A stretch of DNA of 64,000 nucleotides, from contig JAKSZP010009257.1 in assembly GCA_022478985.1 (NCBI GenBank), forward strand, positions 1-64,000, in the 5' to 3' direction. This DNA comes from Massospora cicadina. Its lineage: Eukaryota > Entomophthoromycota > Entomophthoromycetes > Entomophthorales > Entomophthoraceae. Of this stretch, positions 12,211 to 24,099 are shown piece by piece. Numbering within the stretch: the stretch's first letter is position 1; every line of letters begins with the position of its first letter. The notes under the pieces are model-generated. The model did no database searches and was not told where the DNA came from. It was given only the letters and a program-made list of their open reading frames with translations. A program made the translations under genes and the position numbers.

Positions 12211-15200
12211 ATGGGGGTCTTCTTCACAATAGTGACGTTGAAAACTCTGGACTCAACCCCCCCTTGGGTTGGGACCATCTAGTACTAAAAAAAACTCTGG
12301 ACTCAAGGCCTTGCTATCCCAGGCTAGAAAACCGGGCTTTAAAATAATTTACCTGTGAACATCCTGGAAATTCAGGAAACCCGCTTTACACATTGCTGAG
12401 GACACATGGGCAACCATGCTCCTCCTGTTCTTTCCTTTTAGTCGCCACATTGTGAGATGCTTATACGTGCGTTCCATTTTTAAATCTATATAAAAAAATT
12501 GTATCTGATGGTCATATGCTGGTCATATCCTTTTTATGGGCCAATTAAGTGCACGCTAAAATTAATGTTTATGCCCCAACCTGTGCGCGGGCTCACTAGG
12601 AGTTTCTCTCAGCTTTAACTTCCTTCCCATTTCCACCTGATCCATTTGTGGTGGCGACTTGAACTTCTGGGCTAACCCAGCCACTGACCGCTGGCCTTCA
12701 ACGCCTACCCCCCCCCGCAGGGGCACATCAAAATCCACGTTCTAAAAGCCACTTTATGGCTTTATGATATCTCCCCAAGAATGCACCGCTACTACCCAAC
12801 ATGTCCCATCCTCATGTGCACAACAGTCAGCTGAGTTCTATGTCACGGATTGACCTTTATTTTCCCTGTTGACCTTTCACCCCCAGATTGCACACTTTAC
12901 AACAGCAAAAATTGATTTCTCTGACCACAGGATGGCGTCAATTTCCTTCACTTTATTAAGCCCAGCGGCACAGGCACTGAAGCGGTGCAAACTTTGACCA
13001 GCCAAGATCACATCGCCCATGTTTTCAGAATGGGTGGACACCAGAAACTTTAGCACTAATTTTTCCATGCCGTTCTGTGATGATTCACTTTCTGCCTGGT
13101 CAGCCTTTAAAGCAAACACCATCCTTCAGCCACGCCACATCTCATCACGCCACTCTCAGATTGCCTTGGCAGTCATTAAGTGCATGCTAGTGGAAGTGGA
13201 CCACCTGGAGTCCAATGTCCCTGAAGCAGGGTACAGCACAGCTTGGGGCCAAAAGTGGGCAGAAGTGTCTATTCGTCTCAACACACTGGTAAGACAATAC
13301 AATCATCGCATTTGTGTTCAGTTCAAGGCAAAAAATATATGGCGAGTGAAATGTGCTCCGCCTACTTTTTCCACAAAATTCTTCACAATGCGACAGAGCT
13401 TGGCCTGCGCACAGGTGAAGCAGCTGTACAACTCCGTTGAAGACACTCCAGCTGAAGTGGCAGTCAAAGTAAAACTTCTACTCCAAGTTGTATTTATCCA
13501 AACTTGTTGAAATAGCCAAAATTGATGAATTTCTCAATGGTGCACATAAGAGCACCATTTCATGATACCTGGATTTAGTAGATATAATTACTCGTGACAA
13601 ACTCTGGTATGCTGTTCATGGTTCACTGCACAGGAAGTGCCCAGGTCCAGATGGGCTCCTGTATGAGTTCTACAAAAAATGTTTTAATTATTTCTCCTCA
13701 TTAATGATTGCCTAGATGAACAAATGTCTTTTAGAAACGCGCCTCCTTTCTGAGGACCAGGAGGCCTACATGATAACACTGTATAAGAAAGGGGATAAGC
13801 TTGATTTGGAAAAATGGCGCCCTCATATCACTTACTAATACAGATACTAAGTTATTCACCAAAATCATGGTCAACCGCCCAGGGGAAGTTGCTTCTGAAG
13901 TTATTTCCTCTGAGCGATTCAGTTTCATTCCCAAGCAGTCAATATGGGACAACATACACACCGTAGCCAATGTCTGCAAATTACGGCTACTGGGGCTCTT
14001 GTGTTCTTAGACCAGCAAAAATCTTATGATAGGGTAAACTAGAATTACCTCAAAGCCTGCCTCCACAAATTCCACCTCCCCCACCAGTTCATAAATTGGG
14101 TGATGTTGCTCAAGGAGTCTGCAACAATGGCTGTGTGTGGCCCGCTTTCTTCACTGAAGTGGTTCACCCTTAAAGAGGTCGCCGCCAATAGGACCCTTTA
14201 AGCCAATCTTATACAGCTTCAGCCTTGACCCTCTGTTACACAATGTGAATGCCCAACTTGCTGGTATCCATGTGTGAGGCCAATCACCTCTTAGTATGCT
14301 GACATTCACAGATGAATGTGTGTTTGGAATGTCTGACAACCATGATGCACAAGCGTTGGAGGCAACTATCCAGGATTTCTCCAGGGTCAGTAACGCTGCC
14401 CTTAATGCCTTCAAAACTGAAATCATTCTCCTAAGCCAGTACCAAGCCTTCTAATCATTAACACCCCATAGTCTGCCTGCTCCGGCAGCTAGCTCTCTGA
14501 TTCACTTTCCCTGGCCACCCCATACTGCCCCGCTTGTGCTCCCTTTCTTGCCCAGTCCCACTGCTGGTCTGGTGCGCCATTTGGGAGTGTGGCTGGAGGC
14601 GGAATGGTTCACCTCGTCATTAATGGATCACCACATTCTAGATAATGTCAAAAAGCGCATCGCCTCCCTCAGAGCTCACCAGACTACCCCCACTGGCTGA
14701 ATTGCGCTTGCCTACTCTATGCTCCTGTTGAAAGTCTGGTTTGTGGCCCATGCCATCGCCTTCTCCCCCTCTTTCTTCAAATTGCTATACGCCCTCCTAC
14801 AAGGGTGGATTTAGTTAGGACGCCCTCCCTCTGTGTGCCTGTATGCCATGTTTTTCCCTCGCCATAGTGGTGGCATGAGCCTGCTCAACTTTGAGGCCCA
14901 TGCCGCCAAAATACTTGGCACCTGGATCGCTACAGTCACCAATACCACACTACCAGCCCAACACTGGTCGTGCGTAGCCCGCTCCAATTTACATGAGCCC
15001 TTGGCCTCCACAATCCTACCCCTGGTCTCTTATTATTTATCTAGCCTCTCATCCCTCTGCTGCTGGCCTGCTTGGGACACCTCCCCACTTCAAATGTATT
15101 CTCCTCTCCATGCGGAGCGCTGATTGGAGAATCAGCATCAGTGGATACACCGCACAGGGGGGTCGCCATACTCCCCGTTTACAACAAGAAGTCCATAGGT

Positions 15201-15960
15201 AAGCTGTTTTAACTTGGTACTTCAATGTCCCCCCCCTCATTGCCCGTGTGGACTACCTTGACAAGCTGGACATCCTGTACTCTCTGGAGACCCAACTGAC
15301 ATTTAGTGGTACACACACCATCCTCTGTTACAATCCCAGATTCGCGCCCATGTGTGTGGAGATGCCTGAAAAAAATTACTGGACTGTTGAGCGGTCCAAT
15401 GCCTTCCAATCTCATGCATTGTGTGCAGTCAATATATGTCATTAGTCCATCGCTTAGAAGATTGGCCCCATCACATGGATCTGAAGGGATGTTACATCTC
15501 TTTTTCCAGGAGCGTGAACAGACTTTCAGCCTTTCTAAGAAAAGCCTCTCCTTTTCCATGCCCTCCCCTATCCACCCTTCTTTCCACGCCTTAATTGTTG
15601 CAATAGCGCTATGGATGATCCACACTATTGTCCTTGACGCACTGTCTGGCACTAGCCCAATCCACCATGAAGCTGTGCATCAATTCCACTCCCACCTAAC
15701 AGATCACTTTCAAGATTAGTTGTTTAGCCACCTGCCATCCCGCCAACGCCAGTTGGTGTCATCCTGGTTCCCCATCTGGTTCCTCTCATCAGACCCTTTC
15801 CTTCATTTGTGTTTAGTTTTGTCCCAAGCCTCCTTAGTCACTCCCCTTTTCCTTCCACTGGAAATCCTGCTGTCAACAGGAGGTAGCTACAGCACTTCTG
15901 GGGTGCCTTTAGGTTTCTTGGTATTTCGTGGTTTGTGTATATCAGAAGTGTCCGTCCCAT
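12211..15960 (+). pseudogene. LINE B ORF2 (APE endonuclease / RT), decayed
   Basis: It starts near ATG 12,211 and is immediately disrupted by microretroposon 3. Recognisable parts in order are INVYAPT (about 12,560), FVVAT for the GDLN block (about 12,650), SMSRIDL and SLTTG for the SDH block, the linker at 13,019-13,510, KCPGPDGLLYEFYKKC (about 13,637), LYKKGDKLDLEKWRPH, FIPKQSIWDNIHTVANV (13,930-13,980), LDQQKSYDRVN, and FTDE (14,305-14,316) where FADD is expected. LVRHLGVWLEA, GGMSLLNFEAHAAKILGTW and the C-terminal region follow. Stops and frameshifts occur throughout. Confidence 0.88.
12257..12290 (+). mobile_element. Microretroposon 3 (34 bp)
   Basis: The insert reads C7, TTGGGTTGGG, ACCATCTAGTACT, then A. 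It is flanked by 16-bp repeats AAAACTCTGGACTCAA (12,241-12,256 and 12,291-12,306); the A bases at the junction are shared with the tail. It links the short copies to the 58-bp copy because it carries both the GGGTTGGG block and the CTAGTACT-A tail. It lies at the start of LINE B ORF2, so it is younger than LINE B. Confidence 0.8.
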
Positions 15961-16066
15961 AGTCAGACTTCCCCAAATAAATCTAAACATGCGCTCCAAA
16001 TAAGAAATTCAAATCATCTAAACTCATTAATTAAGTTTCTCATCTCACCCAACATTTGCAGGACTT

Positions 16067-16085
16067 TTTTTAGTACTAGATGGTT
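16067..16085 (-). mobile_element. Microretroposon 4 (19 bp)
   Basis: The insert TTTTTAGTACTAGATGGTT (minus-strand AACCATCTAGTACT plus A tail) is flanked by perfect 14-bp repeats CATTTGCAGGACTT at 16,053-16,066 and 16,086-16,099. It lies in the 3' part of LINE A just downstream of the LINE B junction. Confidence 0.78.
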
Positions 16086-17022
16086 CATTTGCAGGACTTA
16101 ATGCCATCTCTTTACACTTTAAATGAATACTTCTAGCCATGAGAAGAGAAGAGTGGAAGATCCACATAAGTGGCCAGGCCAGTCACTGAGTTCACCCAAT
16201 GTTAACTAACAGACAAGAAGTTAATGGCTAAGTAGTCACAGACAACATAATAAGCCAATACTCTAGTACCATTGCCATGATTGATTATCTGGATCTGATG
16301 GAAATATTATACAGCCTAAAGACCTAAAGAATGGTCTGGAGATACACACACCACTCACTACTACAACCCAGGATACATGCACATGTATGGAGATGCATGT
16401 GGAAAGTGTATCACATAGCAGAACAGTCAAACTCTGCCCACTCTTCATGCACATTATGTGGCCAATATGAAAGCTTAGTACATCGCCTATAACAATGTCC
16501 AACATTGGTAGCTATCTGAAAAAGAGGTCATGCGCCTATTCCATCAAGGCAATGGACAATCATTCAGTTTAGCTAAAACATGTTTGTTATCAACCTGGAG
16601 TCGCCTATTCATCCATCTTTATGGGCATTAATAGTAGCAATAACACTATGGACAAACCATACTATAGTATTGGATTCATTTACATTAACAACGCCCACCC
16701 TCCAAGAAGCCATCAATCGTTTTCATTACCATATATTGGAATATTTTCAAGTATGGTTGTTTGGAAACATGTATCACGCAACAATAGGATAAGCAATTTA
16801 TAATCCCATATGGTTCCTAAACATTGATTCATTCCTTAACTCATACTGCATCCTAGTATAGGTCAGCATAAATCCCCACATCGTCATGAACCTGTCAGTC
16901 CTGAATGATAACGTAGAGGCTATGAACCCTCTGGTGTGTTCTTTTCATTATTCAAATTATTATTATTTTATCATTACATTGGAAGTGTACATCCCCTGGT
17001 CGACCTTCCTCAAATAAATAAT

Positions 17023-17414
17023 TGGATTTTAAATCCATTTAAAAGTAGATGATTTTATAGATACTTCATCAATCATCCTATAAACTGTATACTATGCCCC
17101 AGAACAGCTGATATATTCTCTTACATATATTTTTTAGTACTAGATGGTCCTTCTCTTACATATCTTAAATTAGTAAATTATGATATTATAATTTTTAATT
17201 ACTTAGAGGCATAGTATAGGTGGCAATGTTCTAAAGCTCTGTAAGCTTTGAGTTGATCATGATATTATAGTTCCTGTAAACAAAATTTCACAAATCTAAT
17301 TGGTTTGGCCAAACTGTTTTTAATTCACATTGCCTTTCAATATCAGTATTGACTTTTAGTAAATTTTCATGGATTTTAACTTAATTTGAACAAGAAGCAG
17401 TATCAATTTAGTCT
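17023..17414. other. AT-rich spacer with microretroposon 5
   Basis: Sequence downstream of LINE A. Apart from the 22-bp insertion at 17,129 no gene or repeat is recognised. Confidence 0.4.
17129..17150 (-). mobile_element. Microretroposon 5 (22 bp)
   Basis: The insert reads AT, TTTTTAGTAC, TAGATGGTCC on the plus strand. It is flanked by perfect 13-bp repeats TTCTCTTACATAT at 17,116-17,128 and 17,151-17,163. It is in non-coding DNA about 100 bp beyond the LINE A 3' end, so the insertions are not restricted to LINE sequence. Confidence 0.78.
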
Positions 17415-17670
17415 TTATATATCTTTATTATGTTTTACATGCATTGCTCTAAAAATACTGGTCCAATTTGAATGTTTGTAAAAAGAATAGGATGATACCA
17501 CTAAGGTACCATTTCAAATTTGTAGGATTGAAAAAGTATCTTTCCAGTAATTTATTATTTATACTAAAACTTATCAAAAGTGATGGTGGGTAATTGTGAG
17601 ACTAGTTCATCACCTGGATATACTTAATTCTGACATTGATAAATCAATAGCTCTATATCACTTTTTATAA
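17415..17670 (+). repeat. Dispersed repeat R3, copy 2
   Basis: Partner of 3,410-3,680, sharing GGTACCATTT, CCAGTAATTTAT and GTTCATCACC...GGATA in the same order. Its downstream flank is AT-rich and unrelated to that of copy 1. Confidence 0.5.
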
Positions 17671-17859
17671 TCTGACGGCATTTTTTATATTTGGACAGTG
17701 ATAATTTTACAGTAATTGAACATTAACTTAACTAAGTAATTTTCTAATCTGACATCATTTTTGGTAGATCAACATCAATAGGTTTACAGTAATTAACCTA
17801 TTGACTAAACTAATTAAACACAAAATCTGCATAGTAAAACCATTAAATCTGTAAAATCA

Positions 17860-18095
17860 ACTAAAATCACACCCACCATTAGACTCAAACTAATTGAACC
17901 CATTGGATCAACCAATCACCAATTATATACAGAAACCAGTGATCTTATGAAATAACCAAATAATCACCAACTGCTTACAAAAACCAATGAGGTTAATAAA
18001 TTGATTAATTATGATCTTCTTACTAAAATTATTGAGCATATTAAATTGACCAAATAATAACAAACTACTCAGCTGAATTAATCTAAAAAGTAACT
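17860..18095 (+). repeat. AT-rich repeat R4, copy 1
   Basis: Contains ATCACCAACTGCTTACAAAA, GACCAAATAAT and AACAAACTACTCAGCTGAA. These are diverged versions of the arms at 56,451-56,526 (plus) and 57,344-57,417 (minus). A related AT-rich stretch with ATTGACCAATTAAATCAACC lies at about 50,750-50,980. Probably an old non-coding transposon; boundaries unknown. Confidence 0.45.
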
Positions 18096-18189
18096 TTATA
18101 CTTAATAGATTATTAATAAATTTTATATATAATTTTTAACAATTTTTTTATAATCTATAAACTAAAAACAGCCTAAGATGGTGTCAAAT

Positions 18190-19125
18190 TCTGTGGTTGA
18201 CTCAAAAATAACCCTTTGCCAACCTACAGATTGGGCTGATTTTCCCACCTTATGCTTGAATTAGTAATCTAATTAAAATCTATTACAATAACATGGCTTG
18301 GGCTGATTATTACTATGTGGATTTAATTATATTACTAAAGCTCATGCCAAATATCACCACACATCTAGGTTGACCTTCTCTGCAACTACTTGGCTGGGTT
18401 GATCAACTCAACGTCAATCTAATTAATTATTCTTTCAACAGCACAGGCTAAATATATTCACACAGTTGGGCCAATTATATCTGCCCCAATCCTCACCAAC
18501 TAGTCCCAATCAATTGGGACCAATATTAAGAAATTTGTATACAAAATTATTTGGGATGACCTGAAGTTAACGTTTAAAAATCCCATGGACAATCAAATGA
18601 ACAAACAACGTAATCAATTTTCTGCCCTAGGGCGAAAATTGTATGTCAATCCGCATAATTGGCATGATAGCACTTGCACATGGACCACCTGAAAGGGAGT
18701 ACCTAGTGCTATTGAGGGAGAGGCCTGCTGACGCCCTAATTAGGGGTACATCATCTACTTCAATTGAGGCAATAATTTCACAGAAGGTGTATTTCATCAG
18801 TAGTATGGCAAAACTCAAATCAATAAGATCCTAGGACAATTTTGCATGCTTTTATCACAATTTTATACCTGAAATCCTTTCAATTTTGAGATTATTTTGT
18901 CATCAATAAACCTAAGAAAAGGTTTCAGTTGTACTGGTTCAAGGGCCAAACTGAGGTGGTAAAATATCTGTTGAAATTTTGTACTCTGGTGTGGCCAGGA
19001 GATGCCCTAGAGGTATAAATACTGGCGCCTGGCCTAATGATTTAATATCAAATAATCTAGTCTTAAATAAAAATTCTATTTTATTATATCTTTATTTAAT
19101 TTGTATCTAATGTTGCTTTTGGAGA
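18190..19125 (+). repeat. Possible LTR-like segment
   Basis: It begins with TGTCAAATTCTGTGGTTGAC and carries a TATA-like GGTATAAATACTGGCG at 19,011-19,026, followed by a very AT-rich stretch with AATAAAAATT. This resembles promoter plus polyadenylation layout of an LTR. No partner copy was found in the window. Opposed 63-codon frames at 18,627-18,834 are mutually antisense and unrecognised. Confidence 0.3.
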
Positions 19126-22100
19126 GTGTTGGAAAGCTGGGATCTCAGGATCCCCAGCTTGCCACTTTGCCTGCCTTGGCTGAAGATCCTTAATTACAAG
19201 GGGAAAATTAAACCCAAAATTGGCCAGAAAGGTCAAAGCTGTTTTCATATGCTTAGTGCATTTTTAAATGGTTCTAAAACTGTAATCAACTGGCCAAATC
19301 AAGGATCCACCGGCCAATTTTCAGCCCAATTCACCGTGCAGGATTTAATTAATCAAGCAAGCAATCCTCATATTTTGACAGATGGTTTCCAAATTTCACA
19401 TCTATGCAAGTTTAGCCATTAGTAATATATTTGTTTATTTGATATATAAAATATATAGACAATGAGTTTTAAATATTTATATAGAAACAGTGAGTTTTCA
19501 AAAAATTATAGAGATATTGATTTAAAAAAATAAATGTGAATAAAAGAACCAAATTTGAAATATGCACTAACTTTTCTAGAAAAAAAGATCTGCCTTTAAA
19601 AAAATTGTGAAAAAGAACCTCCTTAAAAAAGGCACTAAAAATAAAAAAATGATCAATTTAAATACTTAATAAAACCCTTTTTTAAGTTGACACCATATTT
19701 CAACCTGACATGTAGGAACTTGCTTATAGATTTCATTTATAGCTTATATTGTATAGGTCCAAGTATAAACTATGAGCAACTTAGAATATATAGTTCTGAG
19801 TATATATTATAAATGGCTATCATAAGTCAATTTAAGGTATAGCTCAACTATAAAAAGGATTTCTTAAGTATTATAAATTCTCAATTATTTTATACTTTTT
19901 AACACCTTTTTTGAATGGGACTTTTTTTGAAAAATAATTATTTAACTTATCACTATTGTCTATGTCTTACTAAATCTACGATTTCCTGCCAACATCAGTA
20001 ACTTAAAATTTCCTGATGAAACTCAAAAAAATTCTAAGGATTCTAAAAAGTTGCCTTCCAGCCACATTTTTAATTTTCACAAAGCTGTGCTCTAAATCTG
20101 TTATCCTTGATGTATAATTTATCTGTTATCTCTGCAAGTCTTCTATATGATAACCGATTCTGCCTCCAAAATAATTTATGAACTGCCCAACTGCTGTCTT
20201 GAATTTAATTATGGCCAAAATCATTAATTCTCACCTTTGCGTTGACTGGCCCATACAATTCAAATATTTTTCCCTTGCAATTTTAACTCTTACTTTGAAA
20301 CAGTTTCTTTCAAACCCTCAATTTTTACAAAAGTCAAGCTGAATTGGAAGCAAGTCATCAAAACCTAATCTGTAATTCCTGCCACTTACAATTAGGTTGG
20401 ACCTCAAGGATCTAGATATCTAAGCCAAATTCATTAATTTCAATTGACTAACTACAAATCTTTTTCATTATACTAATTTTAAAACCAAACCACTCAATCT
20501 AATCATTGATGTTATGTTTTAGCCACTTGTTACCAAGCCTTCTTTTTTCTGTGGATTTATCCTCAAAGTTCCTAAAGAGGACAACAATATTTCTCCCTGT
20601 GACGTATTGCTTCTTCCATCCCTGAAGCAGCTTTTATACTCAACTGCTGGTTTAGTTGAAGATGTCCATACATCTAATTTATACAGCTTTATTGTCAGAA
20701 TTGTTTAATCTTCCTTTTAATTTGTCATTGCCATGTCTACCAGAAATATCAGAGTGCTGCCTATGCTCCTATGTCCCTTGTCCTTCTACTTTTAAGCCAG
20801 TTCTATCTACCTCTTGGCACTAATGTACCACGCTAATAATTGCAACACTATACTCTATTTTGGAACTAACCCTACACCAAATACTTTTTATAATCACTCT
20901 AAGCTCTTCAAACTGACTAAAACCTATAGTTGACAATCTTAAGCTGAGTAAACTAACTTAACCATGGATTCCCCACTCTTCAAAATCAACCTTTTCCAGG
21001 AAAATGAAATTTATGAGATGCTATTTATACCATTGACAACCCACAGATTGTCAGATGGAACCAACCTCATCTCACCAGGATAATACCTGGCTCAACTGCC
21101 TTACTTTATCTCACTGATCCCAACTCTGGAAGTTTGGGAACCTACCAAGGCTGGCTGACCGTGGTGAAACCATTACTACCCCCAGTCAAGGCTAAGAGGG
21201 GACATTATCAGGATTTACCCCAGTAGGTGTGAAGCCTCAACCTTGGGCTCACAATAATTTATTTATTTTGACAATTACAGGCTATATTTATTACTAATTT
21301 TGCAATTGATACTTTATTGGGATTAAGGCAAAGCTCATTAACCCTAATTTACATACCAAACGGTTAATAAACGCCAAATTCACAGTTAAATGAATTCTTG
21401 ATGAATTGACCCATTAATACTCTACTGGTTAATAAGATAGGGAGTATGCATGAATTATCATAATGTGATTTTGATATTAGGCATGAGGTTTCATTCAACG
21501 TGTATCTCCTCTATTCATCCCATTAACAACTTTATGTCATCTATTCTACCTTATTATCTTTTGGCTTCTCAATAGCAAATAATGGAAATCACTAAACCGT
21601 GTTACCATTAATAATGCTGGTCCAGATCTTAATGATGAATCCTGATCTATTCCAACTCCAAACTTATAAATATGACTTTAACTCCTAAAATCCTGATCTA
21701 ATTCTACATTCATACATAGTAAAAAGCTATCTCTCATCATCTAAAATTTTCCCCTCGTTTATTTTATTTTATCTTTTTTTCTGTTATGGTGCTATTCACA
21801 AAGTACCATTTAATTATTAATAAAGTTATATGTGATCTAATAATTCTTTTATCATTTACTTTTTGCATTTTTTTAATTAGTGATTAACTGCACATCATGC
21901 AGAGATTTTGTCTGCTCAGATAGCAGATATTTGCCTTGGCAACAACTCTTTTCTGCCAAGAGATTTGCCTTGAAGACCAATAGTCATCTAGAGAATACCG
22001 CTTGTTCTATTATGACTAATAAATGTGTAGCCTTTATTGGAACCAGCCTTCAGAAACAGAGGAAAATTCTAATCCGGTGCTTTCTGCCAGGTTGCTTCTG

Positions 22101-22715
22101 AGCCGCACCATGAGGACATAGCCTCAATCCTGGACAAAAAGAATAATTATTCTACTGTTACACATCCAGACCCTGTCTTTTGGTATACTTACTTTGTATT
22201 GGCCAAGATACAGTATTTGAAGGAGTAACTTCACCAAAAAACTCTTTGATGTGGCTCATAAGACAATGACTTTGTGCAACTTAAGATGCCTAATTGATTA
22301 AGGCTTTACTTGATCTATTAAATATGCCTGAAGGTTTTTAGTGATATGACATTGAGCAAAAAGGCTAGCATCATAATATAAATAAACTTGAAGGGTCTAT
22401 AAATCATTACGAGTTTTAACAAAAAGTAGCAGGAAATCTTAGGACCAAGTTAAAAAGAAATTTCGGGAAGATATTACACATATGGTTACTTCTGGATTTC
22501 GAGAATTGTTTCCTTTTATGATAAAACTCACTATAAAAGATTCTCCAAACTAGTCCAATATAAAAATTTATCTAAGTTTAGACCTGACCTCAAGTCCAAA
22601 GGAAAGAATCAACCCAGTCAGATGCTACATAATTAGTAAAAAAGAATATTGTTAATACTAAGAAATGATATTAATTTAGGTAACCAAAAACAAAACCATA
22701 CTTTATTATTAAATT
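19126..22715. other. Long AT-rich region, no recognised gene
   Basis: Short frames occur at 19,126-19,422 (98 codons, Gly/Lys/Asn-rich start) and 21,880-22,101 (73 codons, Cys-rich) without recognisable domains. Stretches near 20,960-21,250 are richer in coding-like codons but broken. No RNA gene, LINE or LTR hallmark was recognised. Confidence 0.4.
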
Positions 22716-22719
22716 CTCT

Positions 22720-23600
22720 GTTATTTCAGAGCAGAAAATGGAAACAAAGTTTATTGGTGGTTTGGACCCAAAAGTGCCAATTGAAAAATCAAACTCAGTC
22801 AATATACATTCACTAAACTTAAGAACCAATCAAATTGGGACAAGTAAAGAACTAGTCTCAAAATCAGCTATGGGATCAATCCTTAAGAATCATAGGGAAA
22901 ACCAATAACAATCATCTGAAGGTGCACCAAAAGCGGTGGAAAAATACCAGGGAGTTACTTTTGTGTAAGTGGTGACAAGCTCAATGACTTCTCGCTGGCA
23001 CGTCTGTCACCCATTGATTCCAGTGGCTTACCTCCAAAGATTGAGCCAGATATCTCTAAAAGGGATTATCAAGCCTACCTGGTTCAGCTCTCAGCTTGGT
23101 ATATCGCCAGTCCCAACAAAACATGGCCCACAAATAAAACAAGTGTCCTGCAATCTAAGACCAAGTACTTAATCATAATATAAGAAGCTGTGAACTTACC
23201 ATAGAAATGCAAAAATTTGTCCCATCAGTAAGGCACCGCCCACTGAGCATTCACCTGAACCAGGATTTGTCCCCAAAGTTATGAACTAGGTTGTCATCTC
23301 AGTTGAGCTATGCTCCACAGATTTCGCTAAGATGAACCACCACGCTGTCAACTACATTAGGCACAAGGTTCCACCCACCTATGAGCTCAAGTCCTCTGTT
23401 GAACTCAGCTCTCGAGTTTGAAACTTTTACAATGTCACTGCAAATTCCTGCAGCTTTGAGGACGCCACCTTCTGAGCACTTGGTGTCAACTAAGAACACC
23501 ACTTTAACGTGGATGTCATGTTAGTACTCTTCATCAAGATTGAAGAAAAGTATACCAATATTGAGCTGGTCCCAAAAGTTCCCATTGATCTGGAATGAAA
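22720..23600 (+). pseudogene. Decayed coding region, family unknown
   Basis: Coherent peptide stretches appear on the plus strand in changing frames. One covers about 22,730-22,920 and includes FIGGLDPKVPIEKSNSVN. A second covers about 22,958-23,182 and includes DKLNDFSLARLSPIDSSGLP, then YLVQLSAWYIASPNKTWP. A third covers about 23,285-23,597 and includes AKMNHHAVNYIRHKVPPTYE and IKIEEKYTNIELVPKVP. In the third segment several stops are TGA or TAA where Trp would fit. I do not recognise the family. Mobile-element surroundings suggest a retroelement protein, but a host pseudogene is possible. Confidence 0.4.
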
Positions 23601-24099
23601 ACAACAACTCAATCCTATATATATATATATATTTCTCAGGGCTCAGCTTCATGTCAAAAAGTTTACTCAAGTATTAAAAGATTTTGCATCAAGCTTAAGT
23701 TTTGTGTAAAACCCCAGCTTTCTCTTGATGCCATTAAACCCGCTTCTCAATAATTTTTAACTGTCAAGTTCATCCAGTATACTATCTAAGATCTCTTCCA
23801 TATCTTGACCCAAATAAGCTGACTCAGTTAATGACTGACTACCTTCTGATAAACATTTCTGAGTTCTGAGACAAAAAGCATCATCATTTGATAACAAAAA
23901 ATATATTACAAATACCTCAACAATTAATTTGGTTAATTATTTTTGCAGGGACCAAGACTTTTTCCCCTTGGACAAGGCTTGAGAGGGGGCTCTTTCAGGA
24001 TTCTCTTGATGCAAGATGGAAGCCTTTTCTCAAAGAGATCAACATATATTGTTATGTGGGTTTTGACTTCTGAGCTGCTCAAATGGTCTGATAAGTCCA

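Larger units (their letters stand above)
10736..15990 (+). mobile_element. LINE B, full length, nested in LINE A
   Basis: About 5,255 bp, flanked by perfect 15-bp TSDs GCGCTCCAAATAAGA (10,721-10,735 and 15,991-16,005). The 5' end CTTTTCTTTCTCGTTGAAAT matches LINE C. The 3' end has AGAAGTGTCCGTCCCATAG, CAGACTTCCCC and AAATAAAT with no long poly(A). ORF1 and ORF2 follow one another on the plus strand and are both decayed. The RT box is FTDE instead of FADD, so the copy is not autonomous. Insertion into LINE A gives a relative age. Confidence 0.93.
7940..16870 (+). pseudogene. LINE A ORF2 (APE endonuclease / RT), decayed and interrupted
   Basis: It begins near MLNIVGLKALTSQAKKL at 7,940, which matches the ORF2 starts of LINEs C and D. 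Visible APE parts are VYTPN and FIMGDMNC (about 8,312-8,335). RT parts are RNALDQMGFP for the CPGPDG block at about 9,290, then PISLTNTDTKLFTKIMAKR (9,473-9,529), SIWDNIHTVANV and LDQQKAHDRVNW. The catalytic FADD box reads FANN at 10,024-10,035. Numerous stops occur. It is split by LINE B at 10,735/16,006. The C-terminal part resumes at 16,270-16,870 with CTLCGQYESLVHRL. Confidence 0.85.
6376..17022 (+). mobile_element. LINE A (non-LTR retrotransposon), split by LINE B
   Basis: The 5' end carries GCTTTTCTTTCTAATTATT followed by ATCACT, matching the start of LINE D at about 41,219. The 3' end has GGAAGTGTACATCCCCTGG followed by a CTTCCTCAAATAAAT end, matching the 3' ends of LINEs B-D. The body is 6,376-10,735 plus 16,006-17,022, about 5.4 kb; the middle is the nested LINE B. 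ORF1 and ORF2 are both ruined by stops and frameshifts. Three or four foreign microinsertions (7,047, 9,717, 16,067, and 17,129 just outside) sit in or beside it. This is the oldest-looking of the four related copies. A clear TSD for LINE A itself is not visible. Confidence 0.85.

Noticed and set aside
16376..17030. CRISPR-like or phage-like interpretation of the repeated short motifs
   Set aside because: The shared short motifs are at irregular distances, in both orientations, and each has its own flanking duplication. There is no array or associated gene.
18627..18834. Two opposed 63-codon frames covering the same DNA
   Set aside because: Each is only the antisense of the other. Neither shows a domain, and no neighbouring element uses them.
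19590..19660. GGCACTAAAAATAAAAAAATG resembling a microretroposon tail
   Set aside because: It lacks the CTAG core and no flanking direct repeat is visible. It sits in A-rich low-complexity DNA.
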